This document shows positions 37,881 through 48,774 of a DNA stretch of 64,000 nucleotides, one piece after another. Positions within the stretch are counted from its first letter, which is position 1. Every line of letters begins with the position of its first letter. The stretch is from Saccharum officinarum (Eukaryota > Streptophyta > Magnoliopsida > Poales > Poaceae), in assembly GCA_020631735.1 (NCBI GenBank), contig CM036225.1, positions 66,576,662-66,640,661 of the forward strand, written 5' to 3'. Position numbers and translations under genes: made by a program. The notes under the pieces are model-generated. The model had not been told where the DNA came from. It saw nothing but the letters and a program-made list of their open reading frames with translations, and ran no database searches.

Positions 37881-39218
37881 AATCTCAGCATCGGCGTTCA
37901 ACAGTTGTCAGAAGAGGAAATATCATCCAATGATGAAATGCGAGCACGTTTGTTGAACATGAAAAAAAAGGAGAATCCATCACCTCAAGCAGTCCAATAG
38001 ACGCCGCGTGCTGCCCAGGATCTGCCGTTTCTTGTTGCATGGGATAGGCGGCGTGCCCAGGCTGGCACGCGGGGGGTGACCACGCCGTCGCGCCGCGTTG
38101 GGGGTCGCCCGCGCCGGTGTGCCATCCCGTCGACGCGGGGCAACGTGGGAGGCGGCCATCCATGGCCGAGACGACGTGCCTGCGCAGATCCAGAACACGC
38201 AGGCGACGGAGACGGATGGCGCGGCGAGGACGGGCCGAGCGGGGGCGGCGCTGGCAGGGGCGGAGAGCCCGCGTGGGGAGGGGAGATTCCAGAGGAGGAC
38301 GCGAGGAGGGAGGGCGGAGCGTGAGCGGCGGCCCGGGAGCCGCGCGGAATGAGGTGGAGACGTCACCGAGGAGGCAGGCGCGGCGGCGGCATCCTTGGGG
38401 GGAATCAGATCCTCTACATTTGTACGGAACAACTTGTGTCTCCAGTTGCACATCCTCATCGTTGATTTTAGATCCAAGCATGAGCTCCACAAAACTATAG
38501 TCTAATACGCCTTCAACCGGCCCATACCAGCCCATCCGCCTGATTCCTTCGCCTCGCTGCTACTCCGTCATCCTTCGCTCCCTTCCCAGCCTAGCGCCGG
38601 CGACAGCTCCTTCCACTCCGCCATGGTCGCCGCGCAGCTGTTGCAGCGGCCAGCTTGACCCTCCGGGCCAAGTCCGCAGGCTGGCCAGCCCCACGCCCAG
38701 CCCCTCTCTGGGCCTCCCTCTCCCCGGCCCTGCTTCGTTCACCGTTGAGGACCGCCTGGGCGAGCAGTGGGCCCGCCTGCCCCCGTGCGTTCCCTGAGGC
38801 TGCCGAGGGGGAGGAAGAGAAGGTAGGGTGGACGCCACGCTGGTCGACGGCGTGCTCCCTCCCTCCCGCTTGGGCGCGAACACGGGCGGCCCACCAAGGA
38901 TGCACATGAGGAAGATGCTTGTTACTGTGTTCTATTCTGTAAATTTTTCAGCATGTCAAGAAGTCGAGCTCCGTCGCCGCAGACGCTGCCGGCCCGACCG
39001 TGGCTGGTTGTGGCGGCGATAATCCTCGCCTCGCCGGCAGTCTCGTGTGTGCCATCGTGATGCTCCAGCTTGATGGTTACAGCCCTGTCTCTCCATGGAA
39101 AAGTGCGTCGGTGGACTGTAAAAGACTCCGTGACTCGAGACTGTAATTGCTATCGGTTCTGTAAAATGTCAAGTGCTACCACTTTTGTAAATTGTCCAAG
39201 TGTTTTGATATTCATCAA
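37881..39218. other. GC-rich block with ORFs of unknown nature
   Basis: The minus-strand frame 37885-38535 (216 codons) and plus-strand frames at 38076-38500 and 38655-38909 overlap in a CpG-rich region. The proteins are Arg/Pro/Ala-rich with no motif I recognise. The block could hold gene fragments captured by the Helitron-like element, or the 5' part of a lost gene. Confidence 0.35.
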
Positions 39219-39257
39219 ATCAAGGACTTTTAGAGCATGGCCACAGAGTATTCCGAT

Positions 39258-41007
39258 TCAATTGAAGTGGCCACAGTTGCATGTACTGGTTTGCTTTGAA
39301 GGATCACCAATAACTTTGTACTGCTTCTCAAAAGTAGGATTTTCATCGAGGCTCCCAATTACCACAAGATATTCATTTTGGCATTCTAATGTCATGGTGC
39401 ATGCTACCATTGACCTCTCATACTCACTTTGAAAAGCTTCAAAAATAGGTGATGTGTATAACTTGCTAGCTTGGATTAACATAGGTGTCCTCATTTTGAT
39501 TCTAGATAATTTTTTCCTTGCTTCAAATTCAGATTGCAGTTCATTCTTTCTTTTATATTCCACAACCCTTTCAAATTGCTTAAGAAATCGGATTATATCA
39601 AAATCAGATTTGAAATGCCGCTTCAGGTCACTATTCAAACTCTCACTGAGTTGTGTACTTCTCATCCCTAATGTAAACACATCCTTCATGTAACATTCGG
39701 CCCATTTTTTCCTCTCCTTGTAAATACTATCCAACCAAGTTTGCTTTTTCATCTTTGACCTCAGGATGTTAAATGCATCTTCAAATGTTGCTTCATCTTC
39801 ATGCTCATACATACACGCGCTAAAATATGAGAGAATACTTGGTTCTTTGTTCTTGTCTTCTACTTCCTGTATGAGAGATGCACCAGATTCTTCATCATCC
39901 TGTATGGGAGATGCACCAGATTCTTCATCATCCTGTATGAGAGATGCACCAGATTCTTCATCATCCTGTATGGGAGATACACCAGATTCTTCATCATCTG
40001 GTTCAGCTAGATGCTTGACAGCATTCAGCATAATATGAAAAGTGCATAAACCATGCCATGTTTCTAAAAATACCTCCTTAACTGCTTTTCCCATTGCATA
40101 ATCTTGATCAGTATATATTGTTTTAGGTTGCTTGCCATTGTGAGCTCTAAGGAAGGTCTCAAATATCCACTTGAAAGATTCAAATGTCTCATCGTACATG
40201 AGAACAGCACCGAAAACCACTGTTTGCCTGAAATTATTGAACCCAACAAATACACCAAAAGGCCAACTCTCCCTATTTGTACCAAAAGTAGTATCAAAAC
40301 TAACTACATCACCAAAATATGCATAGTCAGTGAGCATTTTAGCATCAGCCCAGAATATGTTTGCAATCTTTTCTTCCCGGTCCATCTGCAATGCATACTG
40401 AAATGATGGGTTCTCGACAATTTTATCTTGAAAATACCTAAGCATGCTTCCTGCTTGACCATATGCCATCTCCCGTTGCCGCTTGCCCCGTAAATAGTTC
40501 TTTTGATCTTGAAGAGTGTAACTGAGATTAACTGAGCCACCAACTTGGATGGAAGCCAACTCATGAGCAGCTTTGAGCCCAATTCCTGCATCATCAGCTG
40601 TCTCAATTTCAAAGCCTTGTAACTCTGAAATTTTTCTCTGGGATACCATCAAGTGTGAGGTTTCTGGCAGATGAAGGGCATGATTGTGTTCCAAAAACAG
40701 ATCAGTCACTTTATAATTTCCTTTATTCTTGTCCATTATAAGTCTCATACGAACTTGACAGTCAGTTCTAGTTTTAGCTCTTGGACACTTTATTAGATGA
40801 TCTCTTTTATCTGGCTTTCTATGACCTTCATTTGCACAAACATATCTGCAGGAACTAATCTTTCCATCTAACTTTCTTTTGTTAGTGTACATTTTCCTCA
40901 CCTCAAAGCCTTTTTGACCCCCATATCTAATCCAAAACATCCAAGCCTCATCTGTAGTATTGAACTCCATGCCAACTTGAGGTAAAAGACTAGGAAGCGG
41001 ACCCCCT
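39258..41007 (-). CDS. FAR1/FHY3-related (FRS) protein, stop inside SWIM motif
   Basis: The open frame reaches 41096, but the likely exon start is 41007, after a TTATAG acceptor; an upstream exon is not identified. Counting residues from the Met at 41096: FAR1-type zinc DNA-binding domain at about 46-140 (GFEVRKMYTNK, CPRAKTRTDCQVRM, LEHNHALHLP); MULE-derived transposase domain from about 255 (FGDVVSFDTTFGTNR, TIYTDQDYAMGKAV, LCTFHIMLNAVKHL), broken by a repeat at 367-410; then the SWIM finger start CNCGHFN and a TGA. In the same frame the rest of the motif, ILCGHALKVLD, follows the TGA (to about 39219), so this is a nonsense mutation. FRS proteins are domesticated MULE transposases acting as transcription factors, for example in phytochrome A signalling. 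This copy is a damaged relative or an old transposase. Confidence 0.8.
39866..39997 (-). repeat. 33-bp coding minisatellite, four units, in the FRS gene
   Basis: Four in-frame units encode DDEESG(A/V)S(P/L)IQ. Pro and Leu versions alternate, suggesting a 66-bp unit that duplicated again. It sits between the catalytic half and the helical second half of the MULE domain. Confidence 0.95.
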
Positions 41008-41096
41008 CTATAAGAAAACAGATAAAGATGGCATGATATTAGGTGCTGAACTGAACAACTACAATCTATCCCCAAATTAATTGGGGAAAAAAACAA

Positions 41097-41766
41097 TCAT
41101 GGCATTACACACCTTTTTTCTTCCATCTTAGATATGTAAAAAAATATTCATTCAAGCAAGTTGATGTTCCTTTGAAACTTCCATATCAGATTCCTTCAGT
41201 CCATCAATTCTAGCAAAATCCAAAGAATGAAGAATAAAAACAATCAAATTAGAACAACCCTAGCTTACTGTACACAGCAAGAGGTGACGTGAGTGTAGAG
41301 ATTTTTGGCACTTGCTAACCGATGGAGAGCACCAGCACGAGTAGCAGATGGAGAGCACCAGCACGAGCAGGAGATGGAGAGCACCAGCACCAAAATCCGA
41401 TCGCCGCAGAATCCAATCGCCGCCACGGCCCTGTCCACTCTCGCGTCAAAAAAAGGTGGTCCAGGCGGCAAAACGCATAATGCTCGCGCCAAAAAAAACA
41501 ACAGGGAACTGGCCAGATGACCAAGAGACGTGCAGGATGGGCTCACGTGGGCCGATTGGAGGCCTGTTAAGCTGCTTCTGTGGAGCTGACGGTTGGATGG
41601 GAAATAAAGGGCACGGATGGCCAACCGTAGAGACAAGTTCGTCCGTACAACTGGAGAGGATCTTGTTCCTGGACGGAGCTCGGCGGCCGGCGTGAGCGCT
41701 GACACCGCGGAGGACGCGAGGTGGGGGATTTTTTAAATCTCAAGAATCTGTTTTTTTTCCAAGTAA
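41097..41766. other. Upstream region of the FRS gene
   Basis: No recognised gene. Repeats of GATGGAGAGCACCAGCACGA occur three times with variation at about 41322-41392. The ORFs here (41265-41705) mirror these repeats and are not supported. Confidence 0.4.
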
Positions 41767-42335
41767 GAGCATCTCCAACAACTTAGAAAAATCACTCGGT
41801 AAATCTTGAGTTCTAGTAAGTTGCTAATTTATTTGGCAAGTGAAAAAAGACATCTCTCCAACAACTCTTTAAAACTCACTTGCCAAAATGAAGAAGCCCG
41901 CTAACAAACGAAGAGGCCCGCTAAGCAAACGAAGAGCCCCGCTAAACGAACGAAGAGCCCCGCTAGCGAACGAAGAACCCCGTTAACTTTTCTCGTCACA
42001 ACCGCGGCCCGCGCTCGTCGCCGGCGCATCACCGGTGGCCGCGGCACCTCCTCCTCGCGCCGGCGAGGAACAGCAGCATTGGCGGCGGTCCTCCTCGCTC
42101 CGGCCAGCCCCGCCCCTCGGCTCCAGCCCCGAGCCCGTCCCGAAGCGTCGCCAAGGCCCCGAGATCGGGATAGCAAGTCCTTTACGCGTGCGTATTCTTC
42201 CGCGCGCGAGGCCGGTGAATAGCAAGTGCGGATAAATAGCAAGTTGGTTTGAGGAGTTGTTGGAGAAGGAATTTTGTGTTTTTGCCAAAGTTATAAGAAT
42301 AACAACCTGTTTTAAAGGAGTTGTTGGAGATGCTC
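41767..42335. mobile_element. PIF/Harbinger (Tourist-like) MITE, 569 bp
   Basis: It starts GAGCATCTCCAACAACT and ends AGTTGTTGGAGATGCTC, a perfect 17-bp terminal inverted repeat, flanked by TAA at 41764-41766 and 42336-42338, the 3-bp TSD of this superfamily. The core is unusual: a 20-21-bp tandem repeat (41890-41987) and a GC-rich stretch (about 42000-42190). There is no transposase. Confidence 0.88.
41890..41987. repeat. 20-21-bp tandem repeat inside the MITE
   Basis: Five units of the type GAAGAGCCCCGCTAAACGAAC, the last one partial. On the minus strand they give the artefactual peptide repeat LAGLFVR/C. Confidence 0.9.
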
Positions 42336-42866
42336 TAAATTAAAAAAAAGCGCAAAAAAACTCAAAATGCATATGGTGAGTTTTTAAAAAAGTTTTTACA
42401 GAAAATAAACAAACCAGGCTTTAATTTATCGTAAAAAAAGTTGAAAAAGTCTAAACTGTTATAGTAGTTTTATAAGTATGAGAAACAGAGGATGATACAT
42501 CATTTAACCAGGCACCACAAGCAGCCGGCGACAACACAAGGCGTTTGCTACGCCTGAGCTTGCAAGCGGAGTCCGCCACGTACTTGCGGCGAACTCAGCA
42601 AGACCCGCCCCTAAAAAAAAAAGCGCCCTTAGTCACTAACACTAGGGCCCCATTTGAATAGGTCGAAGATTTTGGAATTATTTTGAAAACTAAAATATAT
42701 ACCCCATTCAAAATGGAAACATCTTTTAATAACGAAACAAAATTTCAGCCTCTACTATCCGAGAATGTTACATAACTGAGAGTTCAACATAAACCAAAGC
42801 CAAGAGACTCACACGTCCAAGTGTTAGAAATAAAAGTAACAATGTTTAGCCCCACCTAGGTAGCGC

Positions 42867-43140
42867 CTAACACGAAACAAAAGAATTAAAACTACGCTTC
42901 AATTCGATTCCTAAAGTATCATCTAAACTTTGCGAAAACTGCCATAACCATTGTTTCCAAATTTCTACATTCGCACTTGAACAACGGTCGGTCTTCCTCG
43001 TTATGTAGTAGGGACCCTGACGGATCCAATACGTTGCTCTGAAAATTACCTGCAAATAAGAACTAGACTTAGTCTTATTAAAAACCACGTCATTTCTATT
43101 CAACCATAGGGCCCAACAAAGCGCAGCCGTGCCTACCAGA
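42867..43140 (-). pseudogene. Non-LTR retrotransposon (LINE) C-terminal fragment
   Basis: The minus strand reads AALCWALWLNRNDVVFNKTK and then VIFRATYWIR, the tail of the RT zinc-binding region found in plant L1-type LINEs. No catalytic part is present. It is a relic on the opposite strand to EXO70-like gene 2. Confidence 0.7.
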
Positions 43141-43907
43141 ATACTTATATTACCTGCTATTTATCCTATTTTATAAAATTAGAAATTAAGTAAACATATA
43201 TTCTATCTATTACCTTGTAGAAAATAATAGGTGATTCTAAGCATCCGATCTAATTAAATGAATGGCTCACAGTTATTTGGGAGTACCATGACAAAGTCAT
43301 CAAATCATAGCATCTTGTATTGTTCACTCTCAAGTCTCAACTGTCATTTGTCCAAATGAAATTGTGTACAACAACTAAAAAATTTGGTTATGCACGTTTT
43401 GATATTTTTTTAAGCTATACTGAATTAACCAAAAGCTTAAGCATAATCAGATTTCTTTTCACATGAGGTAGATCATTAAGTGGTTCTATAACAGTAAGCA
43501 GCAGCACATGTAGTAGATTAGATGCCTTTTACAACGAACAAACTACACAGGTATGCAAACACATATTTGGTTATACCAATGCGATTCCTACAATCTCAGC
43601 TCCCATTTCTCTTTCTGTTTACCTGTACATATGTTGAGATAATACAAAATGCCCCAAAATGTCAGATGGAAAAGGAGAAGCATGGTGTTCAAGAAAAAGG
43701 TCAGGTGAGATGAACCTAAAAATGCTCGATTTTGACGGTAATTCCACATGGAGTTTCTCTGTATCCTTTGCCTACCAGAACCAGTGACATAGATATATCC
43801 TGCAAATTCCACGTAATACAAAAATGATCAAACAATGCAAATTCAATGCGTGCAGAAATGATACATACAAGAAAAAAAATGTCAAACACATTAAGCACGT
43901 ACCTCAA
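43141..43907. other. Intergenic DNA, no gene seen
   Basis: AT-rich, with short meaningless ORFs. It precedes the promoter region of EXO70-like gene 2. Confidence 0.4.
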
Positions 43908-44148
43908 TTACACTACCGACGGCGTTCTACATCCTCTGCTTCGCCCTCGGGTCTGACCTGTTGGCGCTGGGCGAGGGAGCCAGGAGCGAGCAGGATCGTG
44001 TGACGTGTCCACCGCGAGCGACCTGTGCAGCAGGCTCCCGTGCCGGCGAGGCTTGACTCCATGGCTTGCACGCAGCGTGCACATGTCCACCTGCTGCTGG
44101 AGAGGCAAGCCAACGACAGCTTCTTGCATTGCGACGTGGACAAGACAA

Positions 44149-44157
44149 TTATATATA
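44149..44157 (+). promoter_or_regulatory. Candidate TATA box for EXO70-like gene 2
   Basis: TTATATATA, 167 bp upstream of the chosen ATG, in otherwise GC-rich DNA. A transcript starting about 30 bp downstream would carry an upstream ATG at 44285 whose frame overlaps the main start out of frame. Confidence 0.4.
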
Positions 44158-44323
44158 CCGAAGTTGTGCCCCCCTAACAGGAGGAGTGAGCGGCTGGTGC
44201 TGCACAGCACCTGCAAGCTGTGCCACTGCCAGCTCGCGCGGCCCCGAGCCAGGAGCCTGTGGCGCCGCGTGCAGGCGTACGACATGAAGGGCACCGGGAG
44301 AGCCTCCTGGACTTCGTTGGAGC

Positions 44324-45901
44324 ATGGCTCGACGCCCGGAAACACCCTCGGAGTGCGGCGCGAACCCGAAGCCCCGCGAAGAAACGGAGAAGAAGCAGAT
44401 GAACAACATCAAGAGCCTGGTCCAGGAATTCTTTGGTGCGTCGTCGTCGTCCGCGAATTGCACAGTTGACAGAGGCGACATGAGTGTCCTGGAGAGGTGG
44501 TTCACAGAGCTGGGCGTCGACTGGGTGCTCCATATCTCTGATGTTGATGCATCTATAGCCGTGATACAGCCCGACCATACTTTGGATCCACGGAGCTGGA
44601 TCCGGGCTCTCAACGAAATCATGGAAAGCATTCGTCTCACAACATCTTTCTTTTCTGACCGTGGATTCGAGGGCATGCCCAGTATTTGGGAGGACTGGGA
44701 GGAGGAGGAGGAGGAGGAGGAGGACGACGACGACGACGAAGAAGAAGAAGAGGGGTATTTTCGAAAATTAAGAGAGTTCTCGAATTACATTATTAGAAGG
44801 GGGGAAAGCCAAATACAGAAAGAAGAAAAGGCAGGGGAGGCTGAGAGCTGTATTCCGGATCAGTTTCAGTTTGCACGGTTTATCCAAGAAACCATGCTGA
44901 AAATGCTTGCTTTTGTTGACTTCCTAGTTGCTCTGGATCCTAATACCATTTCTGAATTTTCTGTTGCCCATGGCAGTGGGCTGCCAGCACCAGCACTATA
45001 CCAGAAGATCAGTATCTTGCTGCGTGTGCTCGACGCTCTGTCCAATGCCTTTTTCGAGGTCGAGGTGCTAATCCTTTCGATGCCCTCGGAGTCGGAAGAG
45101 GTTAAAAGGATTCGGGGCGAGATAATCAACCTCTTGTATGCCAAGGACAACAAGGCGATTGAGGCCGTATGGGGCACAATGGAGGAGATCTGGGCTCTGA
45201 TCATGGAGTCCATGGAGGAGGACGGCCAAGACTCCGTGATGACTACGCAGGGATCGTTGGACATTCACAAGGTCACTCTGTCTGTAACCAGCCACATCAG
45301 GTACCTATGGGCTAACTACTGGTCAGTGACCTCAATTGTGTTCAGCCTTGGTAATAAGAAGCATGTCACTGAGACTGGAGACACTACTAGTAATCCTTTA
45401 GCCAGACTGACAATTGAGATGGTCTCCTGTCTTGAAGAAAAACTTGCCAAAATGTCACAATCCTTCACAGACCAGGGCCTCAGATACATGTTCTTGATCA
45501 ACAACTCAACCTACATGTTGCAGCAACTTCAAACTACATATGGCAACAACTTCTTACACTCATACTTCGCAGCCCTTGATCGAAGAATCGAGGACTACAT
45601 ACAGGCCTATCTAAAACTGTGTTGGGTGCCAGTGTTGTCATGTTTGCTCAATCCTACACCTCATTGCTTCGGGAAAAGCTACTCTCCATTGCCTAAGTTT
45701 GAGTATGAATTTGAGAAAATCTATACGACCCAAAAGTTGTGGAAGGTCCCGGATCCTGAGCTGAGAAAAAGAATGCGTGATGCTATCACTTCGAAAATCA
45801 TTCTAGGCTATACAAGGTACATTGAGGACAACAAAGTTTCCACCACAAAACTCACTCCCCAGAACCTGGAAGAGATGTTGCAAGAGCTTTTTGAAGGATG
45901 A
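44324..45901 (+). CDS. EXO70-like protein 2 (EXO70F/FX type), 525 aa, apparently intact
   Basis: EXO70 is the exocyst subunit that binds plasma-membrane phosphoinositides and tethers secretory vesicles. The C-terminal half carries family marks: GLRYMFLINNSTYMLQQL (386-403), YIQAYLKLCWVPVLSCL (425-441), FEYEFEKIYTTQKLW (459-473), PELRKRMRDAI, GYTRYIEDN, and a terminus LEEMLQELFEG that parallels the usual ELFEG end. The N-terminal part has SLVQEFF (31-37), LERWFTELGVDWVLHI (56-71) and QFARFIQETMLKMLAFVDF (182-200). At 525 aa it is shorter than typical EXO70s (600-700), and I see no N-terminal coiled-coil CorEx region, as reported for the grass FX clade. Residues 122-143 are a run of Glu/Asp. 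The ATG at 44324 is the first after an in-frame stop and has A at -3 and G at +4. One exon, no defects. Confidence 0.88.
   Translation: MARRPETPSECGANPKPREETEKKQMNNIKSLVQEFFGASSSSANCTVDRGDMSVLERWFTELGVDWVLHISDVDASIAVIQPDHTLDPRSWIRALNEIMESIRLTTSFFSDRGFEGMPSIWEDWEEEEEEEEDDDDDEEEEEGYFRKLREFSNYIIRRGESQIQKEEKAGEAESCIPDQFQFARFIQETMLKMLAFVDFLVALDPNTISEFSVAHGSGLPAPALYQKISILLRVLDALSNAFFEVEVLILSMPSESEEVKRIRGEIINLLYAKDNKAIEAVWGTMEEIWALIMESMEEDGQDSVMTTQGSLDIHKVTLSVTSHIRYLWANYWSVTSIVFSLGNKKHVTETGDTTSNPLARLTIEMVSCLEEKLAKMSQSFTDQGLRYMFLINNSTYMLQQLQTTYGNNFLHSYFAALDRRIEDYIQAYLKLCWVPVLSCLLNPTPHCFGKSYSPLPKFEYEFEKIYTTQKLWKVPDPELRKRMRDAITSKIILGYTRYIEDNKVSTTKLTPQNLEEMLQELFEG
44694..44752 (+). repeat. GAG/GAC/GAA trinucleotide tract in EXO70-like gene 2
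   Basis: It encodes the uninterrupted Glu-Asp-Glu run at residues 126-143. Length polymorphism is likely. EXO70-like copy 1 has no such tract at the matching position. Confidence 0.9.
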
Positions 45902-46059
45902 GCACCACAAAAGACAAGGCAACGTAGATACATTTAGTTGTATTTCCTCCTATGTTTGTTTCGGTATGAAATGTGAACATTGTTGGCTATTGCTTCAAAT
46001 TTGAACATTATCTTGCATGCATATAGTTAGCATTCGATTTTGTTTTTTAAAACTAGATG

Positions 46060-46430
46060 TGACACCGCGTCGGTCTAGTAGTCATCGGTGACTGGAGATC
46101 AGCAAGTTTCTGGTGTGACTCGTGGCTGCCAGCTGGTCCAGTGAAAAGGTTCGCTCCGGCCTTGTTCACAGCGGTGTCCAGGCACGCTCACAAGAGAATG
46201 GTCAGTGAGGGCATCAGCACAGACGGTGGGTGCAAGACATCGTTGGCACGCTTACGGCGGTCGTGCTGTGCGATTACGTCATGCTTTGGGGGTATGTTGG
46301 AGGAGGTGCATCTTTCTCCATAAGTTTGTGTGGCGGTGGACGGCCAATGGCATCTACTCCGCCTCCTCGGCGTACAAGGCCTTCTTGGTCGAGATGGCCG
46401 ATATGCTCAGCGCAAGGGAGCCCTGGGGTT
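46060..46430 (+). pseudogene. LINE zinc-binding (zf-RVT) fragment
   Basis: The plus strand reads FWCDSWLPAGPVKRFAPALF and later KFVWRWTANGIYSASSAYKA, both typical of the RT zinc-binding domain of plant LINEs, in different frames with frameshifts. It lies 160 bp after the stop of EXO70-like gene 2. Confidence 0.75.
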
Positions 46431-48774
46431 CGCGATCGCCGCCTAGGGGTGGATCCAATGGGTAGTCAAGGTAGGCCCTGGACTATCCTGGATTTTGGCC
46501 CAAAATTTTTTTGCTAGTCTGCAGGGCCCAAGAAAATTTGACCCAAACATCCTCCAGTTTCACCCATCACTCTCGTCCTTGCCTACGTGGTAGCGATCTC
46601 GAGCACGAGTCCGCGACCCTGCTCCCCCCCCCGATCCCAATGTGACCGCACGAGCTACCGCCCCAAGCCCGATGGCCCGGCCCCACCGGCCGCCCCTGCC
46701 CACCCCACGCCCGTGGCCTCACCGGCTCCGCGGATCTGTGGCTCAGCCAGTCCGCCGGTGGCCGGCGCCGCAGCTGTCCAGTGCACGCTGCCCCACGGCT
46801 AGCCCTGGTCAGCTGGCTTCTGCCTAGCTGCCCCTGCCCGGCTGCCCCCCTGGCAGGTCAGTGCCTCTGTTCCCAATTCCTAGATCCTTGGCGAATGAAA
46901 TTTGTTGTGATTTTTTAGAAAGATGAGGCATGAAAAAAATGGAATATTGCATTTCTTTTTCAGAAGCACGAGGAAAAGAAAGTTGCAACTTCTGTTCCAC
47001 CAAATCCAGTTCCACCTATTGATGAAAGGTTGTCTATTCCTATTGTAGAAGATCCTCCAATTGTGACTGACACATTTGCCATCGTAGTTGTGGATAAAGG
47101 AACATGTGAAGAACAACAAGGAACAACTAATCTGTAGTACTTGAGAAGATCTACAACTTTGTAATTGACTACTTTTTTATTTAAAATCATTTAGGGCTTG
47201 GAAATTATATTTTAAGATTAATGATTTTAAAATATATATTTTTTGAATTTCTCAAATAACCTTGGATGGAAAAACAATCAAAAGCAAGGTTATAGACCTC
47301 GATGATGTCTAAAACTTTGGAGTTGAATTATTTTTTATTTGCATTCGTTTAGGGCTTCAAATCTCTATTTCAAAATCTAGTAGGGTGACTAAGAATATTT
47401 TTGCTACTAAGTCATAAGTGATTTTGGGGTGTAGTGATAAAGAGTGTAACACTTACACATGAGGTTCTGAGTTGAATTCTTTGGAACTGTACGTATTTTC
47501 ACACTGGATAATGATATTTACCGCTAAAACACTATTTGTCTCTTAATATATGAGTATATGTTCCTGAGGGGTACCAGTTTTCACAAGGGTGGTTAGCTAA
47601 CACCATCCAGGCCCGTTCGTTTCGCTGAAAAGTACTGTGTCGTTGATTTGTTGTGAGAGAAAACACTATACTATGGCTAAGTTTAAGCAAACATGCCCAT
47701 TTATGAAAATTGTGCTTCGTGTGACTTCACACACTTTTAGTCTTGCTTCGTGTGGCGTAGTGCTGGGATTGGGGGGAAGGGGGGGGGGGACTTGGCCTAG
47801 AAACGGGAGCGAACACGCGGCGACAAATTTAGTTTTGCCAACCTTTGGCCCTCTTCGACAGGCCCATGACTTATGTAAGACTTTTGGCTGCTGCCTCGCA
47901 CCAACCACTGAACCACAAGATATTTTCTTTCCCGTGGCCTCTTTAGTCGTTGCCCAAACCTGTGAGTTGTGACTGCAAGTCAATGGCTGTCGAGCATCAT
48001 TCAGGAGATTGGTGTCCGCAGATCTGCAGTTGCCAGGGGTAGCTAGATTAGCACGTTTAGTACAGCTTCGGCTATGGTGAAAATAGTTTCAGCTATGGCG
48101 ACTGGGGCCACGGCATGGGAGCGCATGAGAAGAAAAGGGCCCAGAAAAAAGGGTGTGGGGGATGCGGCAGTGCGGCACGACAGAGATAGCCTCCGCTCAC
48201 TGGATGGTAAGCCCTGCCCCTCCCCTGTCCCCACATTTGCCATCAGTGTTTCAATTCCTACGCTACGACTACGGATGTTGTTTTATTATGAGAGAAAAAC
48301 GTTGTACCATAGCTGAAAGCCGGGCTGAAAAGTTCAAGCAAACAGGACTATAATTCGATTCAAGTGAGGAATGGTCTAGGCTTGGGTGGGCAGGTGCTTG
48401 GCTTTGGCTTGGTTTCCACATGGGTGGGGCTAGGCCTAGACTAAACCCAAGCCAAAATTAATTACCAAACTGCTTTAAGATCCACGTAAGCTTTTTGGAG
48501 AGGATCACCGGAGCAAGACTCGTATATGTTTCAAAATATATACTTGTACCATGTGCAACCCACGTAGATCAAGTAATCTGCTTGTGCATATTTGGATAAA
48601 CATGTGGGCATGTAGACCAAGTGTGTCGCCACAGTTAAGTTGAACTGATCCAATATAGCAACATCAAAACGACAAGACCTACAGAAATAACAATGGTTTC
48701 AGTTATTGCACGTGAATGTATTTGGACAAATGACAATTCAGGAGGCTCTGATTTGACGAACAGCATATAAATAT
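46431..48774. other. Intergenic DNA with transposon scraps
   Basis: 46560-46860 is GC-rich with no recognised gene. About 46950-47137 is an open stretch after a possible splice acceptor (TTTCTTTTTCAG), ending at a TAG. 47140-47400 has two imperfect copies of TTTTTTATTT followed a few bases on by TTTAGGGCTT, as in DNA-transposon interiors. Ends resembling a hAT-like MITE (CCCGTTCGTTTCGCTGAAAA and CTGAAAAGTTCAAGCAAACA) occur at about 47611 and 48328. None is defined well enough to call separately. Confidence 0.35.

Noticed and set aside
37885..38909. Possible gene with a 216-codon minus-strand ORF
   Set aside because: No recognisable domain, and overlapping ORFs exist on the other strand; kept only as an unknown GC-rich block.
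46950..47137. Possible exon of a hAT/TTF-type transposase
   Set aside because: An open stretch of about 60 codons after a plausible splice acceptor, but no motif strong enough to call.
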